Origin: an uncultured Burkholderiaceae bacterium
Lineage (GTDB): Bacteria; Pseudomonadota; Gammaproteobacteria; Burkholderiales; Burkholderiaceae_F
DNA: 64,000 nt
Direction of reading: 5' to 3'
NCBI GenBank assembly: GCA_944390675.1
Contig: CALXQR010000005.1
Coordinates: 1-64,000, forward strand
Made by a program: the position numbers and the translations under genes. The notes under the pieces are model-generated. The model worked only from the letters and a program-made list of their open reading frames with translations, was not told the DNA's origin and searched no databases. Each line of letters opens with the position of its first letter. Positions within the stretch are counted from its first letter, which is position 1. This document shows, piece by piece, positions 17,760 to 26,375 of the stretch.

Positions 17760-18132
17760 TCTTTTTTCAATTCCATAGGGTACGGCGGAGATTGTAAAGC
17801 AAAGGGAGATTACAGGGAAAAGACTGAAATACTCTCCTAAAAGATCGTTTTCTAGGACAAAAATTCAGAGACGGAGGCCTTTTTGAATTAAAAATAACCA
17901 AACAAACATAAATATAGAAAATCAATAAGTTATGGAGTTTCTTGTTAAAGATTGTCTAAAAGCGATCGGATTTTTGTTGTTTAAAAGATACAGACATACC
18001 GAGAAAAGGTCTTAAGAATTTGACATGGGGGGGGTAAGTGGTAGGAAAATTTCAGACAGCAAAGCGAATGTCTTGAGAGATTTGCTTTCATTCTTCAAAA
18101 AGAAAGATGTCTTTTTAAAAGGAATATCTATT
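17760..18132. other. Divergent intergenic region upstream of porin 1
   Basis: This 373-base, AT-rich gap contains the promoter of the minus-strand propeller-rph operon on its left and the porin 1 promoter and leader on its right. A TTGACA box and an eight-G run (18027-18034) are the main signals seen. The frame of porin 1 is open back to an ATG at 18025, but that extension is not a signal peptide and is judged non-coding. Confidence 0.5.
18020..18050 (+). promoter_or_regulatory. Porin 1 promoter with poly-G spacer
   Basis: A perfect -35 box TTGACA (18020-18025) is followed by T and a run of eight Gs (18027-18034), then by candidate -10 boxes TAGGAA (18042-18047, spacer 16) and GAAAAT (18045-18050, spacer 19). 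Neither -10 is strong. A mutable G-run inside a porin promoter spacer matches the layout of the phase-variable Neisseria meningitidis porA promoter. Function here is inferred. Confidence 0.5.
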
Positions 18133-19269
18133 ATGAAAAAGACTTTAGCTGCTGTCGCTGTTCTCGGCGCATTTGCCGGCTCTGCTTTCGCTGCCGACGT
18201 TACGATGTATGGTCGTGTTGACGCTGGTTTGCTCTACCAACGCGTTGATGCTGATGTTGCTCATCAAGCTGCTGAAAATTCTTGGGGCCTTGAATCTGGC
18301 AACATGACGGGTTCTCGTTTTGGTATCAAAGGATCTGAACAGATTTCTGATGGTTTGACCGTTGGTTTTACGTTGGAAAACGGTTTCAAGTCTGATACGG
18401 GTAATTTTGGTACGTCCGGTAAGTTATTCGATCGTGAAGCTCGCCTCTATGTTGCAACCGATTACGGTGAACTCGGTGTTGGTCGTATGGGCCGTATCTT
18501 GAGTGATGCGGGTTCTTATGCTCAACGCGGTCAATTCATCATTGGTTCCAGCTGGGGTGGCATGACCGGTGGTACGGAAGTGATCACCGATGCAACGTCC
18601 TCTCGTTTGGATAACATGGTTACCTATAAGTCTCCTGAGTTCGCTGGCGTGACCGTTTTGGCTCAGTATGGTATGGGTAGCACCGAAGATGCTGATGAAA
18701 CCGATCCTACCTCTTGGGATCAAGAAGAAAATACTGCTACGACAGACCGCTACTACGGTGTTGCTGCTGTAGGTAAGTGGGGCGCTTTGACTGGAATGTT
18801 GGGCTTCGAACAAACCAACTATGCCAGTAGCAACGGTGTTGAATCTTGGGACGAAGATGACTCCATCGGTGTTGAAGCTTCTGTGGCCTATGACTTTGGT
18901 TTCGTGAAGACCGCTTTGACGGGCCGTTATTTCAAGGATGGTGCTGGTTACAACACGATTTCCAGCGGTTACCAAATCGAACGTGTTGATGGTTACGGCG
19001 TGAAGTTGGCCGCAGCTGCTCCGCTTCTTGGTGGTACGGTGCAAGGTGTGGTTGGCTACATGGATGCCGAATCTTCTGATACGAAGGTTGAAGACCTTGA
19101 AGTTAGCCGCTACACGGTTGCTTTGACCTATGAATATCCGTTGAGCAAGCGCACGAAGTTGTACACCGCCGCTTCTTACACGAAGGACGACTTCAAGGAT
19201 AATAAGGCAGATACGAAGGCTGAACCGACCAATACCGCCTTTATGTTCGGTATGGCTCACTACTTCTAA
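18133..19269 (+). CDS. Trimeric outer-membrane porin (tandem copy 1)
   Basis: A 378-residue general-diffusion porin of the betaproteobacterial Gram-negative porin family. The start ATG at 18133 has AAGGAAT upstream and opens a signal peptide, MKKTLAAVAVLGAFAGSAFA, cut before ADVTMYGRVDAGL. The mature part shows the SRFGIKGSEQISDGL turn, the GRMG strand of the constriction-loop region, alternating beta strands, and the C-terminal motif YPLSKRTKLYTAASYTK...MAHYF ending in aromatic Phe, needed for BAM insertion. It should form a 16-stranded trimeric channel. Two paralogues follow directly. Confidence 0.93.
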   Translation: MKKTLAAVAVLGAFAGSAFAADVTMYGRVDAGLLYQRVDADVAHQAAENSWGLESGNMTGSRFGIKGSEQISDGLTVGFTLENGFKSDTGNFGTSGKLFDREARLYVATDYGELGVGRMGRILSDAGSYAQRGQFIIGSSWGGMTGGTEVITDATSSRLDNMVTYKSPEFAGVTVLAQYGMGSTEDADETDPTSWDQEENTATTDRYYGVAAVGKWGALTGMLGFEQTNYASSNGVESWDEDDSIGVEASVAYDFGFVKTALTGRYFKDGAGYNTISSGYQIERVDGYGVKLAAAAPLLGGTVQGVVGYMDAESSDTKVEDLEVSRYTVALTYEYPLSKRTKLYTAASYTKDDFKDNKADTKAEPTNTAFMFGMAHYF

Positions 19270-19339
19270 TCTGAAAAGGCTTCTAATCTGAGTTAGACAG
19301 TTTCTCTACTACCTTCTGTCTGATTTGGAGTTAGTTGTG

Positions 19340-19374
19340 AAACGGGTTCAAGAGAATCTCTTTTGGGCCCGTTT
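19340..19374 (+). terminator. Terminator of porin 1
   Basis: AAACGGG (19340-19346) pairs with CCCGTTT (19368-19374), with a further AAGAGA/TCTT pairing inside, followed by a T-run. It lies about 70 bases after the porin 1 stop codon. Confidence 0.7.
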
Positions 19375-19412
19375 TTGTTGCAAAAAAACAACGAAGAAAA
19401 CTCTCCGTCTTT

Positions 19413-19442
19413 TTGAGTAAATTTTCAATAAAAACATATAGA
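19413..19442 (+). promoter_or_regulatory. Possible promoter of porin 2
   Basis: TTGAGT (19413-19418) is followed after 16-18 bases by CATATA/TATAGA (19435-19442). An alternative is TTGACT at 19504-19509 with CAACAA 17 bases later. The sequence alone does not decide between them. Confidence 0.35.
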
Positions 19443-19611
19443 TATCTGTTAGTTGAAGAATTTAGGTGAAAAAGCCATCTAAGTAGTTCATTGTCTTATT
19501 TGTTTGACTTCATTCTTCAATGCGCGCAACAATGCAACTTAAGCAGAAGGAATTCTGCGTTTTCCTCTAGAGGAAAAACAATTTGTTTTTTCATATAAAA
19601 AGGTAGTAATT

Positions 19612-20823
19612 ATGAAAAAGACTTTAGCTGCAGTCGCCGTTCTCGGCGCATTTGCCGGCACTGCTTTGGCTGCCGACGTTACTCTTTACGGTAAGATCGA
19701 CGGTGGTTTGAACTACACGCATCAAAAGGTTGATGGTTCCACCGGTACTGATTCTTTTGAAGCCCGTTCTGGTCAAAACTCCGGCTCTCGCTTCGGTTTG
19801 AAGGGCACGGAACAAATCTCTGAAGATTTGACGGTTGGCTTCCAGTTGGAAAGCGGTTTTGATGTTGACAATGGTAAGCTTGGTCAAGGCGGCCGTATCT
19901 TCGGTCGTGAAGCTCGTGTCTATGCCAAGACGCAATTCGGTGAAGTTGCTTTTGGTCGTATGGGCGGTATTGATTCCGGTTTGGGTTCTTATGACCTCGT
20001 TGGCGATTCTTCTGTGTTTGGTACGGGTTGGGGTACCTATACGGGTACGATGAGCTTGTTCTTCAAGGGCAAGAGCGACCGTTACGACAACATGATTTCC
20101 TATAAGTCTCCGGAATTCGCTGGCTTGACTTTGGTTGCTCAAGCTTCTTTGATGCGCGACTCCTCTGCTGACGGCGACGAAGGTACGCACTTGGCTGACC
20201 GTTACTATGCTGTCGGTTTGGGTGCTGACTACGGTGCCTTGACGGGTGCTTTGACCTTCAGCATGCAAGATTATGCTGGTTTTGCTGACCGCTACATGGG
20301 TGCTGGTGTTCCCGTCAATGAAGACGTCGCAAATGATTCCGATGGTTACACCGTAACGGCTTTCGGTGCTTATGACTTCGGTGTTACGAAGGTTAGTTTG
20401 GGTGCTCAGTATTTCGATAATGTTGCTCAAACTCGTGGTTCTTTGCAACCGTCTCTCAAGAAATTTGAAGGTCCAGCTACGGCTGCCGTCTATGAATACG
20501 GTAAGGTTGACCTCGGTGTTACTGGTTACGGTGTGATGTTGGGTGCTATTACCCCGCTCGCTGGTGGTAGCCTGTTCGCTTCTTTGGGTTATGCTGACTA
20601 CGAAGCTTCTGAATTGGCTGCAAATGCCGCTGCAGATACTGACAAGGCTGATTACACGGTCTACGGTGTTGGCGTTGGTTACCAATATCCGTTGAGCAAG
20701 CGCACGTACGTCTACACGGCTGCTAGCTACACGCAAGAAACCAAGAACACTGGTCTCGCTGATGCCAAGGATGTTGACACGAAGACCACTGAAGTCATGA
20801 TGGGCTTGGTCCACAACTTCTAA
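19612..20823 (+). CDS. Trimeric outer-membrane porin (tandem copy 2)
   Basis: A 403-residue porin with the same plan as copy 1: signal peptide MKKTLAAVAVLGAFAGTALA, mature start ADVTLYGKIDGGL, GSRFGLKGTEQISEDL, GRMGG, and the C-terminal YPLSKRTYVYTAASYTQ...LVHNF ending in Phe. The signal-peptide DNA is almost identical to that of copy 1, as is the stretch encoding YPLSKRT, while the surface loops differ in length and sequence. That is typical of duplicated porins whose exposed loops diverge. It starts after a purine-rich GGTAGTAAT ribosome binding site and ends at a strong terminator. Confidence 0.94.
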   Translation: MKKTLAAVAVLGAFAGTALAADVTLYGKIDGGLNYTHQKVDGSTGTDSFEARSGQNSGSRFGLKGTEQISEDLTVGFQLESGFDVDNGKLGQGGRIFGREARVYAKTQFGEVAFGRMGGIDSGLGSYDLVGDSSVFGTGWGTYTGTMSLFFKGKSDRYDNMISYKSPEFAGLTLVAQASLMRDSSADGDEGTHLADRYYAVGLGADYGALTGALTFSMQDYAGFADRYMGAGVPVNEDVANDSDGYTVTAFGAYDFGVTKVSLGAQYFDNVAQTRGSLQPSLKKFEGPATAAVYEYGKVDLGVTGYGVMLGAITPLAGGSLFASLGYADYEASELAANAAADTDKADYTVYGVGVGYQYPLSKRTYVYTAASYTQETKNTGLADAKDVDTKTTEVMMGLVHNF

Positions 20824-21143
20824 TCTGATCACATAAGTTTTTGACTTATTGATTAGTTAAGAGTCTGGCCTCGATGAGAAATCATCGAGGCCTTTCTATT
20901 TTTTGGTATCTCTGTTTCTATTGCTGAATCTCAAAGTTGTATTTTTACAACTGCCTCAATGAACTAGAACAGTAGTTTAGATTTCTCTAATTATCTTTTC
21001 TCAATTAAAACAATAAATTACTTACTCAGTGATAAAAAATAATTTTTAGTTCTTTTGACGGATAAGTCGATTTAAACAAAAAATAAATTAGATGGAATTT
21101 TTTGATAATTGTTCGTTTGGAAGTTTTTAAGGGAGAGGCGGAT
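20824..21143. other. Intergenic region between porin 2 and porin 3
   Basis: This 320-base gap holds the porin 2 terminator and a very AT-rich stretch. A TTGACG at 21055-21060 could be a -35 box, but no good -10 follows at the right distance. No small gene or RNA is evident. Confidence 0.4.
20867..20892 (+). terminator. Terminator of porin 2
   Basis: An 11-bp perfect stem, GGCCTCGATGA (20867-20877) with TCATCGAGGCC (20882-20892), and a four-base loop, followed by TTTCTATTTTTT. Confidence 0.92.
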
Positions 21144-22340
21144 ATGAAGAAGACTTTAGTTGCTTTTGCTGTTTTAGGCGCTTTTGCTGGCTCCGCTTTT
21201 GCCGCCGACGTTACGCTGTACGGCCGTATTGATGGTGGTCTTCAATACAATCAAAACAAGGTTGAATATAACGGTCAGGAAGTTATTGATGATTCAAGCT
21301 TCGAGATGGGTTCTGGGCAATCCACGGGTAGCCGCTTTGGTTGGAAGGGCACGGAAGAAATCTCTGAAGGCCTGAAAGTTGGTTTCGTTTGGGAACACGG
21401 CTTTAATGTCGATGACGGTAGCTTCAATGATGAAGATCGCTTGTTTGACCGTGAAGCGACTTTGCAATTAATTAGTGATGACTACGGTACATTGGCTTTA
21501 GGTCGTACGGGTTCCATTAAGTCTGATGCCGGTACTTTTGGTTTTTACGCAGCTGCTGTGAATCCGTTTGGTAACGGTTGGTCCAATATTCCTGGTATTT
21601 CTGTTGCCATGTTTGCCGATCAAGACACTCGCTATGACAACACAATCACTTACCAATCTCCGACATTTACTGGCACAACCATCTATGCTCAATATTCCAT
21701 GGGTGGTAACGATGAAAACGAAATGACTCACCGCGCAGAGCGTTATGCTGCTTTGGGTGTGAACTATGTGGCTGGCAACGTGAATTTGGCTGCTGTGGTT
21801 GACTGGACGGACGAAGCCTACACTAAGGATTTCTTGCTCATCTATGGTAAAGAACGTGATGATCAATACACAATTAACATTGGCGGCAGCTACGATTGCG
21901 GTCACGCCAAGACCTATTTAGCTGCTCAATATTTCAAGAACGCAAATGATGTTGCCAATATGGTAGGACTAATGGACGAAACCAGCATTGCTTTGGCAGA
22001 GTTAGCGGGCTTGACGATACCTCCGGAAGAAGACATAGTTAGTTGGGGAACCTTATTTGATAAATTCAAAGGCTATGGCGTGTCAATCGGTACAGACATT
22101 CCTGCTTTCGGTGGTAACTTCTTAGTGTCCTTGGCCTACGCGGATGCAGAAGAAGAGAACTGGGATGCTGATGTGAAAGCTTATTCCGGAGCTGTGGCTT
22201 ACACGTACCCGTTAAGTAAGCGCACAAACTTGTACGTTGCCGGTGTATACAACAATCGTGAAATCAAAGGTAGTCTACGGGGTTACGAGATCGAACAAGA
22301 TCAATACCAAGCCTTCTTCGGTATGGTTCATAAGTTCTAA
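21144..22340 (+). CDS. Trimeric outer-membrane porin (tandem copy 3)
   Basis: A 398-residue porin. The ATG at 21144 follows a strong GGGAGAGG ribosome binding site and opens signal peptide MKKTLVAFAVLGAFAGSAFA, so the in-frame codons from 21102 are not used. The mature start ADVTLYGRIDGGLQYN, GSRFGWKGTEEISEGL and the C-terminal YPLSKRTNLYVAG...GMVHKF show the same family. It is more diverged than copies 1 and 2; its third-position usage and loops differ and it has an acidic insertion around residues 280-300. Different loop chemistry suggests different pore selectivity, but this cannot be tested from sequence. Confidence 0.93.
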   Translation: MKKTLVAFAVLGAFAGSAFAADVTLYGRIDGGLQYNQNKVEYNGQEVIDDSSFEMGSGQSTGSRFGWKGTEEISEGLKVGFVWEHGFNVDDGSFNDEDRLFDREATLQLISDDYGTLALGRTGSIKSDAGTFGFYAAAVNPFGNGWSNIPGISVAMFADQDTRYDNTITYQSPTFTGTTIYAQYSMGGNDENEMTHRAERYAALGVNYVAGNVNLAAVVDWTDEAYTKDFLLIYGKERDDQYTINIGGSYDCGHAKTYLAAQYFKNANDVANMVGLMDETSIALAELAGLTIPPEEDIVSWGTLFDKFKGYGVSIGTDIPAFGGNFLVSLAYADAEEENWDADVKAYSGAVAYTYPLSKRTNLYVAGVYNNREIKGSLRGYEIEQDQYQAFFGMVHKF

Positions 22341-22362
22341 TTTTTGCTAAATTTGCTAACTG

Positions 22363-22394
22363 AGAGGTCTGAGGGTTTTGTCTTTCAGACCTCT
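22363..22394 (+). terminator. Terminator of porin 3
   Basis: A 10-bp perfect stem, AGAGGTCTGA (22363-22372) with TCAGACCTCT (22385-22394), followed by TTCATTTTCT. Confidence 0.85.
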
Positions 22395-22472
22395 TTCATT
22401 TTCTGCGCTTTTAGTGAATTAATTCACAATGATCTTTCGTTTTTAAAACGTTCCTTAATGTATGGGGCCTGC

Positions 22473-22478
22473 TATACT
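22473..22478 (+). promoter_or_regulatory. Possible -10 box for miaB operon
   Basis: TATACT lies 74 bases before the miaB start. No clear -35 box is seen at the usual distance, so this is a weak call. Confidence 0.35.
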
Positions 22479-22551
22479 TAAGCCCCTTATTTTGATTAAC
22501 AACGATTTGTTTTTTAAGAACAAATCTTATTTTGTGCAACGGATATAAACC

Positions 22552-23880
22552 GTGACCGCGAAAAAAATCTATATGCGCAGCTTTGGCTGCCAAATGAACG
22601 AGTACGACTCGGAAAAAATTGTTGACCTCATGGTCGATAATGGCTATGAACGCACCGATAAGGTTGAAGAAGCAGACTTGGTGGTGCTCAATACCTGTTC
22701 CATTCGGGAAAAATCTCAGGAAAAAGTCTTCTCTGAATTGGGCCGCATTCGTGATCAGAAAAAAGAAGCCCATAAAGACGATATGCTGATTGCTGTCGGG
22801 GGCTGCGTCGCAAGCCAAGAAGGTAAAAAAATCCTTTCTCGCGCGCCTTACGTAAATATCGTTTTTGGGCCTCAGACCCTGCATCGCCTGCCGGATATGG
22901 TGAAAAAAGTTGAAACCACGAACCGTCCGCAAGTCGATATCACTTTCCCTGAAATTGAAAAGTTTGATCATTTAGCTGAACCCCAGGCGCGAGGCGCCAC
23001 CGCCTTTGTGTCCATTATGGAAGGCTGCAGCAAGTACTGCTCTTATTGTGTGGTGCCTTATACGCGAGGCGAAGAAATCTCTCGCCCCATGGCAGACGTT
23101 TTAATCGAAGTAGCTAAGCTTGCTGCTCAAGGCGTTAAAGAAGTGACGCTTTTGGGACAAAACGTCAATGCTTATCGAGGTTTGACGCCGGATGGTGAAG
23201 TCGCAGACTTTGCGATGCTTTTGGAATATGTGGCGGAAATCGACGGAATTGAGCGCATCCGCTACACCACTTCTCACCCCAAAGAATTCACACAGCGCTT
23301 GATTGACGCATACGGCAAAATCGATAAGCTCGTCAATCACGTGCACTTGCCTGTGCAATCGGGCTCCGACCGAATCCTTGCTGCGATGAAGCGCGGCTAC
23401 ACCGTGCTTGAATATAAATCCATTATTAAGCGCTTGCGCGCAGTCCGCCCGGATATCGCGATTGCCACTGACATCATTGTGGGCTTCCCCGGTGAAACCG
23501 AAGAAGATTTTCAGGCGACATTAAAACTCATGGACGATGTTGGGTTTGACGCGAGCTTCTCGTTTGTCTATAGCCGTCGTCCCGGCACGCCCGCGGCGTA
23601 CTTAAAAGACGATACGCCTCAAGAGGTGAAACTCAAACGTCTGCAGATTCTGCAAGCGAAAAATGACGCTAAAGCAACTGAAATTTCTCAATCCATGTTG
23701 GGAACGATGCAGCGTGTTTTGGTGATCGGCCCCTCTCGCCGCGGCAGAGGCATGATGGCCGCCCGCACGGACAATAACCGCATCGTGAACTTTGTGGGCG
23801 ATGAGACGCTGATCGATAAAATGGTCAATGTAAAGATTACGGAAGTCAATCCCCACACGCTTTTGGGTGAACTTCTTTGA
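22552..23880 (+). CDS. miaB: tRNA-2-methylthio-N6-dimethylallyladenosine synthase
   Basis: A 442-residue radical SAM methylthiotransferase that converts i6A37 to ms2i6A37 in tRNAs reading UNN codons. The N-terminal domain has the three cluster cysteines in [26 protein letters not shown] and [12 protein letters not shown]. The radical SAM motif CSKYCSYC precedes VVPYTRGEE, and a TRAM domain closes the protein. It starts with GTG at 22552. phoH begins at 23888, seven bases after the miaB stop, then ybeY; this operon order is widespread in proteobacteria. Confidence 0.96.
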   Translation: MTAKKIYMRSFGCQMNEYDSEKIVDLMVDNGYERTDKVEEADLVVLNTCSIREKSQEKVFSELGRIRDQKKEAHKDDMLIAVGGCVASQEGKKILSRAPYVNIVFGPQTLHRLPDMVKKVETTNRPQVDITFPEIEKFDHLAEPQARGATAFVSIMEGCSKYCSYCVVPYTRGEEISRPMADVLIEVAKLAAQGVKEVTLLGQNVNAYRGLTPDGEVADFAMLLEYVAEIDGIERIRYTTSHPKEFTQRLIDAYGKIDKLVNHVHLPVQSGSDRILAAMKRGYTVLEYKSIIKRLRAVRPDIAIATDIIVGFPGETEEDFQATLKLMDDVGFDASFSFVYSRRPGTPAAYLKDDTPQEVKLKRLQILQAKNDAKATEISQSMLGTMQRVLVIGPSRRGRGMMAARTDNNRIVNFVGDETLIDKMVNVKITEVNPHTLLGELL

Positions 23881-23887
23881 GGTCGGT

Positions 23888-24886
23888 ATGACAACGGAAG
23901 GAAAAGTATTGTCGCTTAACTTGGATTTGAGTAACACGGCGCTCTCAAGCCTTGTGGGCCCGATGGATGCGAATTTGCGCCAAATTGAAGTGATTTTGGA
24001 TGTCTCGATTTCCCGTCGCAACAATCAGTTTCGTATTGCAGGCGAACCGGACAAAGCCCGTGAAGCGTTAAATGCGCTAGAAACGTTAGCAAAACGCGCC
24101 GAAGCTTCGTCTGAAGAATTGACAACGGACGATGTGCAGCTCTTTTTTGTGGGAGAGAACGCCAAAAAGGTGGACGGGGAGTCGCCCGCTGCTCCCGTGC
24201 TTCACACCAAGCGCCGTGAGCTTCAAGGAAGAACGCCTCGCCAAAACGACTACATTCAAGCGATTTTGGATAACGACATCTCCTTTGGGATAGGTCCGGC
24301 CGGTACCGGCAAAACTTATTTGGCGGTGGCGGCTGCCGTGGACGCCTATGAGCGCGACCGAGTCGAGCGCATTATTTTGACACGCCCCGCGGTGGAAGCG
24401 GGAGAGCGTCTCGGCTTTTTGCCGGGTGATCTCGCGCAAAAAGTGGATCCTTATTTAAGACCGCTTTACGATGCGCTTTTTGATCTGTTGGGCTTTGATA
24501 AAACCCAAAGGCTCTTAGAACGTCAGACGATAGAAATTGCGCCCTTAGCTTACATGCGCGGACGCACGCTCAATAACGCGTTTGTCATTTTGGATGAAGC
24601 GCAGAACACAACGCCCGAGCAAATGAAGATGTTTTTAACCCGTATCGGTTTTGGTTCCAAAGCGGTGATTACGGGGGACGTCACGCAAATTGACCTTCCG
24701 CGCGGGACGCGTTCGGGACTTGTGGAAGCGCAAAATGTTCTCTCTGGCGTGAGAGGAATCGCAATGACATACTTCACGGCCGCGGACGTCGTGCGCCATC
24801 CGCTTGTCGCGCGCATTGTTGAGGCGTACGCTAAAGCTGATGAAAGAAAACAACAGGCAAAACTAGCCAAAGAGGAAAGCAAGTAA
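23888..24886 (+). CDS. phoH: PhoH-like ATPase
   Basis: A 332-residue PhoH/YbeZ-family protein with a P-loop ATPase core (GPAGTGKTYLA), a VILDEAQNT Walker B segment and an N-terminal KH-like region. The family partners with the YbeY endoribonuclease in RNA and ribosome metabolism, and ybeY follows directly after one base. The ATG at 23888 was chosen for its GAGG ribosome binding site, which overlaps the miaB stop codon; a GTG at 23867 would overlap miaB. Cytoplasmic. Confidence 0.93.
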   Translation: MTTEGKVLSLNLDLSNTALSSLVGPMDANLRQIEVILDVSISRRNNQFRIAGEPDKAREALNALETLAKRAEASSEELTTDDVQLFFVGENAKKVDGESPAAPVLHTKRRELQGRTPRQNDYIQAILDNDISFGIGPAGTGKTYLAVAAAVDAYERDRVERIILTRPAVEAGERLGFLPGDLAQKVDPYLRPLYDALFDLLGFDKTQRLLERQTIEIAPLAYMRGRTLNNAFVILDEAQNTTPEQMKMFLTRIGFGSKAVITGDVTQIDLPRGTRSGLVEAQNVLSGVRGIAMTYFTAADVVRHPLVARIVEAYAKADERKQQAKLAKEESK

Positions 24887-24887
24887 G

Positions 24888-25355
24888 ATGCCCAAACTCA
24901 AATTTAACGTGTTTGAACACGGCGACTTTAAGCTCCCCAGCAAAAAGAAAATGAAAAAGTGGGTGAAAGCCGCCATTGAGCGAGACACGCAGTTAAACGT
25001 GATGTTTGTCGAAGAGGCCGAAGGCCGCGAGATGAACGCGCACTACCGTCATAAAGACTACGCGACCAATGTTTTGACGTTTGACTATCAGCACGAGCCT
25101 GAAGCCATTGCGGATTTGGTGGTTTGCGTGCCAGTGCTCATCCGTGAAGCGAAAAAGCAAAATAAGTCTTTTGACGAACATTTGGCGCACTTGCTCATCC
25201 ACGGAACGCTTCATGCGCATGGCTATGACCACATGGAGTATCACGAAGCCGATGTCATGGAAGACAAGGAAATCCGGGCGCTTTTAAAGTTGGGATTTGA
25301 TAACCCTTACGAAGACCGCATCGTGCTTAAGGGCAAGAGAAAGAAATTTCACTAG
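24888..25355 (+). CDS. ybeY: Endoribonuclease YbeY (rRNA maturation factor)
   Basis: A 155-residue single-strand-specific metallo-endoribonuclease needed for 16S rRNA 3'-end processing and ribosome quality control. The zinc motif HGTLHAHGYDH is intact with all three histidines. The upstream NVLTFDY strand is also typical. It is encoded one base after phoH, so it is translationally coupled, and is the last gene before a long palindromic terminator. Confidence 0.95.
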   Translation: MPKLKFNVFEHGDFKLPSKKKMKKWVKAAIERDTQLNVMFVEEAEGREMNAHYRHKDYATNVLTFDYQHEPEAIADLVVCVPVLIREAKKQNKSFDEHLAHLLIHGTLHAHGYDHMEYHEADVMEDKEIRALLKLGFDNPYEDRIVLKGKRKKFH

Positions 25356-25368
25356 AAGCTGAACAATA

Positions 25369-25427
25369 AAAAAAGGAGTTATATCTCCGATTTTTATAAT
25401 AAAAATCGGAGATACAGTTCCTTTTTT
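25369..25427 (+). terminator. Long palindrome/terminator after ybeY
   Basis: A 59-base interrupted palindrome. Outer arms AAAAAAGGA (25369-25377) and TCCTTTTTT (25419-25427) flank inner arms of about 14 bases (25383-25396 and 25400-25413) that pair perfectly. The closing T-run makes it a terminator on either strand. It is unusually long and AT-rich for the window. Confidence 0.75.
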
Positions 25428-25493
25428 CGAATTTTCCTGAAACCAAAATCCCTGATAATATTAACAATCTTCGTATCTTATTGATGTAATTAC

Positions 25494-26372
25494 ATGAGCA
25501 CAGAACCACCGCTTAAAGCGGGCACTTCAAAACACCGCACATTTTTTGAAAAACTTTCGGGCGTTTTCCATACGCCGACGCGTGAAGATTTTATCGACAC
25601 GCTCCATGAAGCCAACGAACAAAAACTCATTGACGATTCCGCCCTAAAGATGATGGAAGGCGTCTTGCAGTTTTCTAATTTGCGCGCCTGTGACTTGATG
25701 GTGCCGCGCTCACAGATGCAGGTTGTTGATCTGAGCGAAAGCAAAGACGTGTGGCTGCCGCAGATGATTGAAGCCGGTCACTCGCGTTTTCCTGTGATTT
25801 TGGATGATGACCGCGACAAGGTGATCGGCATTTTGCATGCGAAGACGATTTTGCGTGTTTTAATCGATCCGGAATTTAAAGCCAAGGATCATTTACGCGC
25901 GGCAAAATTCATCCCCGAGAGCATGCCGCTCAATGACCTTTTGCGTGACTTCAAGCTTGAGCGCAATCACATGGCGATTGTGGTGGACGAGTTCGGTAAT
26001 GTCTCGGGTCTTATCACGATTGAAGACGTATTGGAACAAATCGTTGGCGAAATTGACGACGAGTTCGATGAAGTGGACGAAACGGCAGACAACATTTTGG
26101 AAGATACCAAGCACGGTTGCTGGCGAGTGAAGGCGCTCACGGAAATTGAGCAATTTAACGAATTTTTCGCTACCGAAATCAATACCGATGAGGATTGTCA
26201 CTGCGAAACGATCGGAGGCTTGATCGCAGACCGCTTGGAACATATGCCCAAAATCGGTGAGACGGTGGTGATTGAAGGTTTTCGCTTTACAGTGCTTCGC
26301 GCCGATGAACGTCAGGTTCGTCTTTTGAAGGTGGAAAAAGTTCCTGTGCAGCAAGCACAAAAAGAAGAATAA
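25494..26372 (+). CDS. corC: CBS-domain HlyC/CorC family protein
   Basis: A 292-residue soluble protein with two CBS domains (about 70-190), including DLMVPRSQM and the conserved IVVDEFGNVSGLITIEDVLEQIVGEI-type segment, and a C-terminal CorC/HlyC transporter-associated domain. The family is linked to magnesium and cobalt efflux and adenosyl-nucleotide sensing. It has no transmembrane DUF21 part. lnt starts three bases later, the usual ybeZ-ybeY-corC-lnt order. No strong ribosome binding site is visible, so the start is moderately certain. Confidence 0.9.
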   Translation: MSTEPPLKAGTSKHRTFFEKLSGVFHTPTREDFIDTLHEANEQKLIDDSALKMMEGVLQFSNLRACDLMVPRSQMQVVDLSESKDVWLPQMIEAGHSRFPVILDDDRDKVIGILHAKTILRVLIDPEFKAKDHLRAAKFIPESMPLNDLLRDFKLERNHMAIVVDEFGNVSGLITIEDVLEQIVGEIDDEFDEVDETADNILEDTKHGCWRVKALTEIEQFNEFFATEINTDEDCHCETIGGLIADRLEHMPKIGETVVIEGFRFTVLRADERQVRLLKVEKVPVQQAQKEE

Positions 26373-26375
26373 ATA

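Larger units (their letters stand above)
19270..19611. other. Intergenic region between porin 1 and porin 2
   Basis: This 342-base gap contains the porin 1 terminator (19340-19374), a promoter-like pair at 19413-19442, and a second TTGACT at 19504-19509. The bases TTCATTCTTCAA at 19509-19520 also occur in the porin 1 leader. No small gene is evident. Confidence 0.45.

Noticed and set aside
18025..18132. Upstream in-frame ATG extension of porin 1
   Set aside because: The extension would put 36 charged residues before a normal signal peptide, has no ribosome binding site, and begins inside the -35/poly-G promoter.
19624..20832. Minus-strand open frame of 402 codons opposite porin 2
   Set aside because: A codon-bias shadow; the plus-strand product is a textbook porin with a signal peptide and C-terminal Phe.
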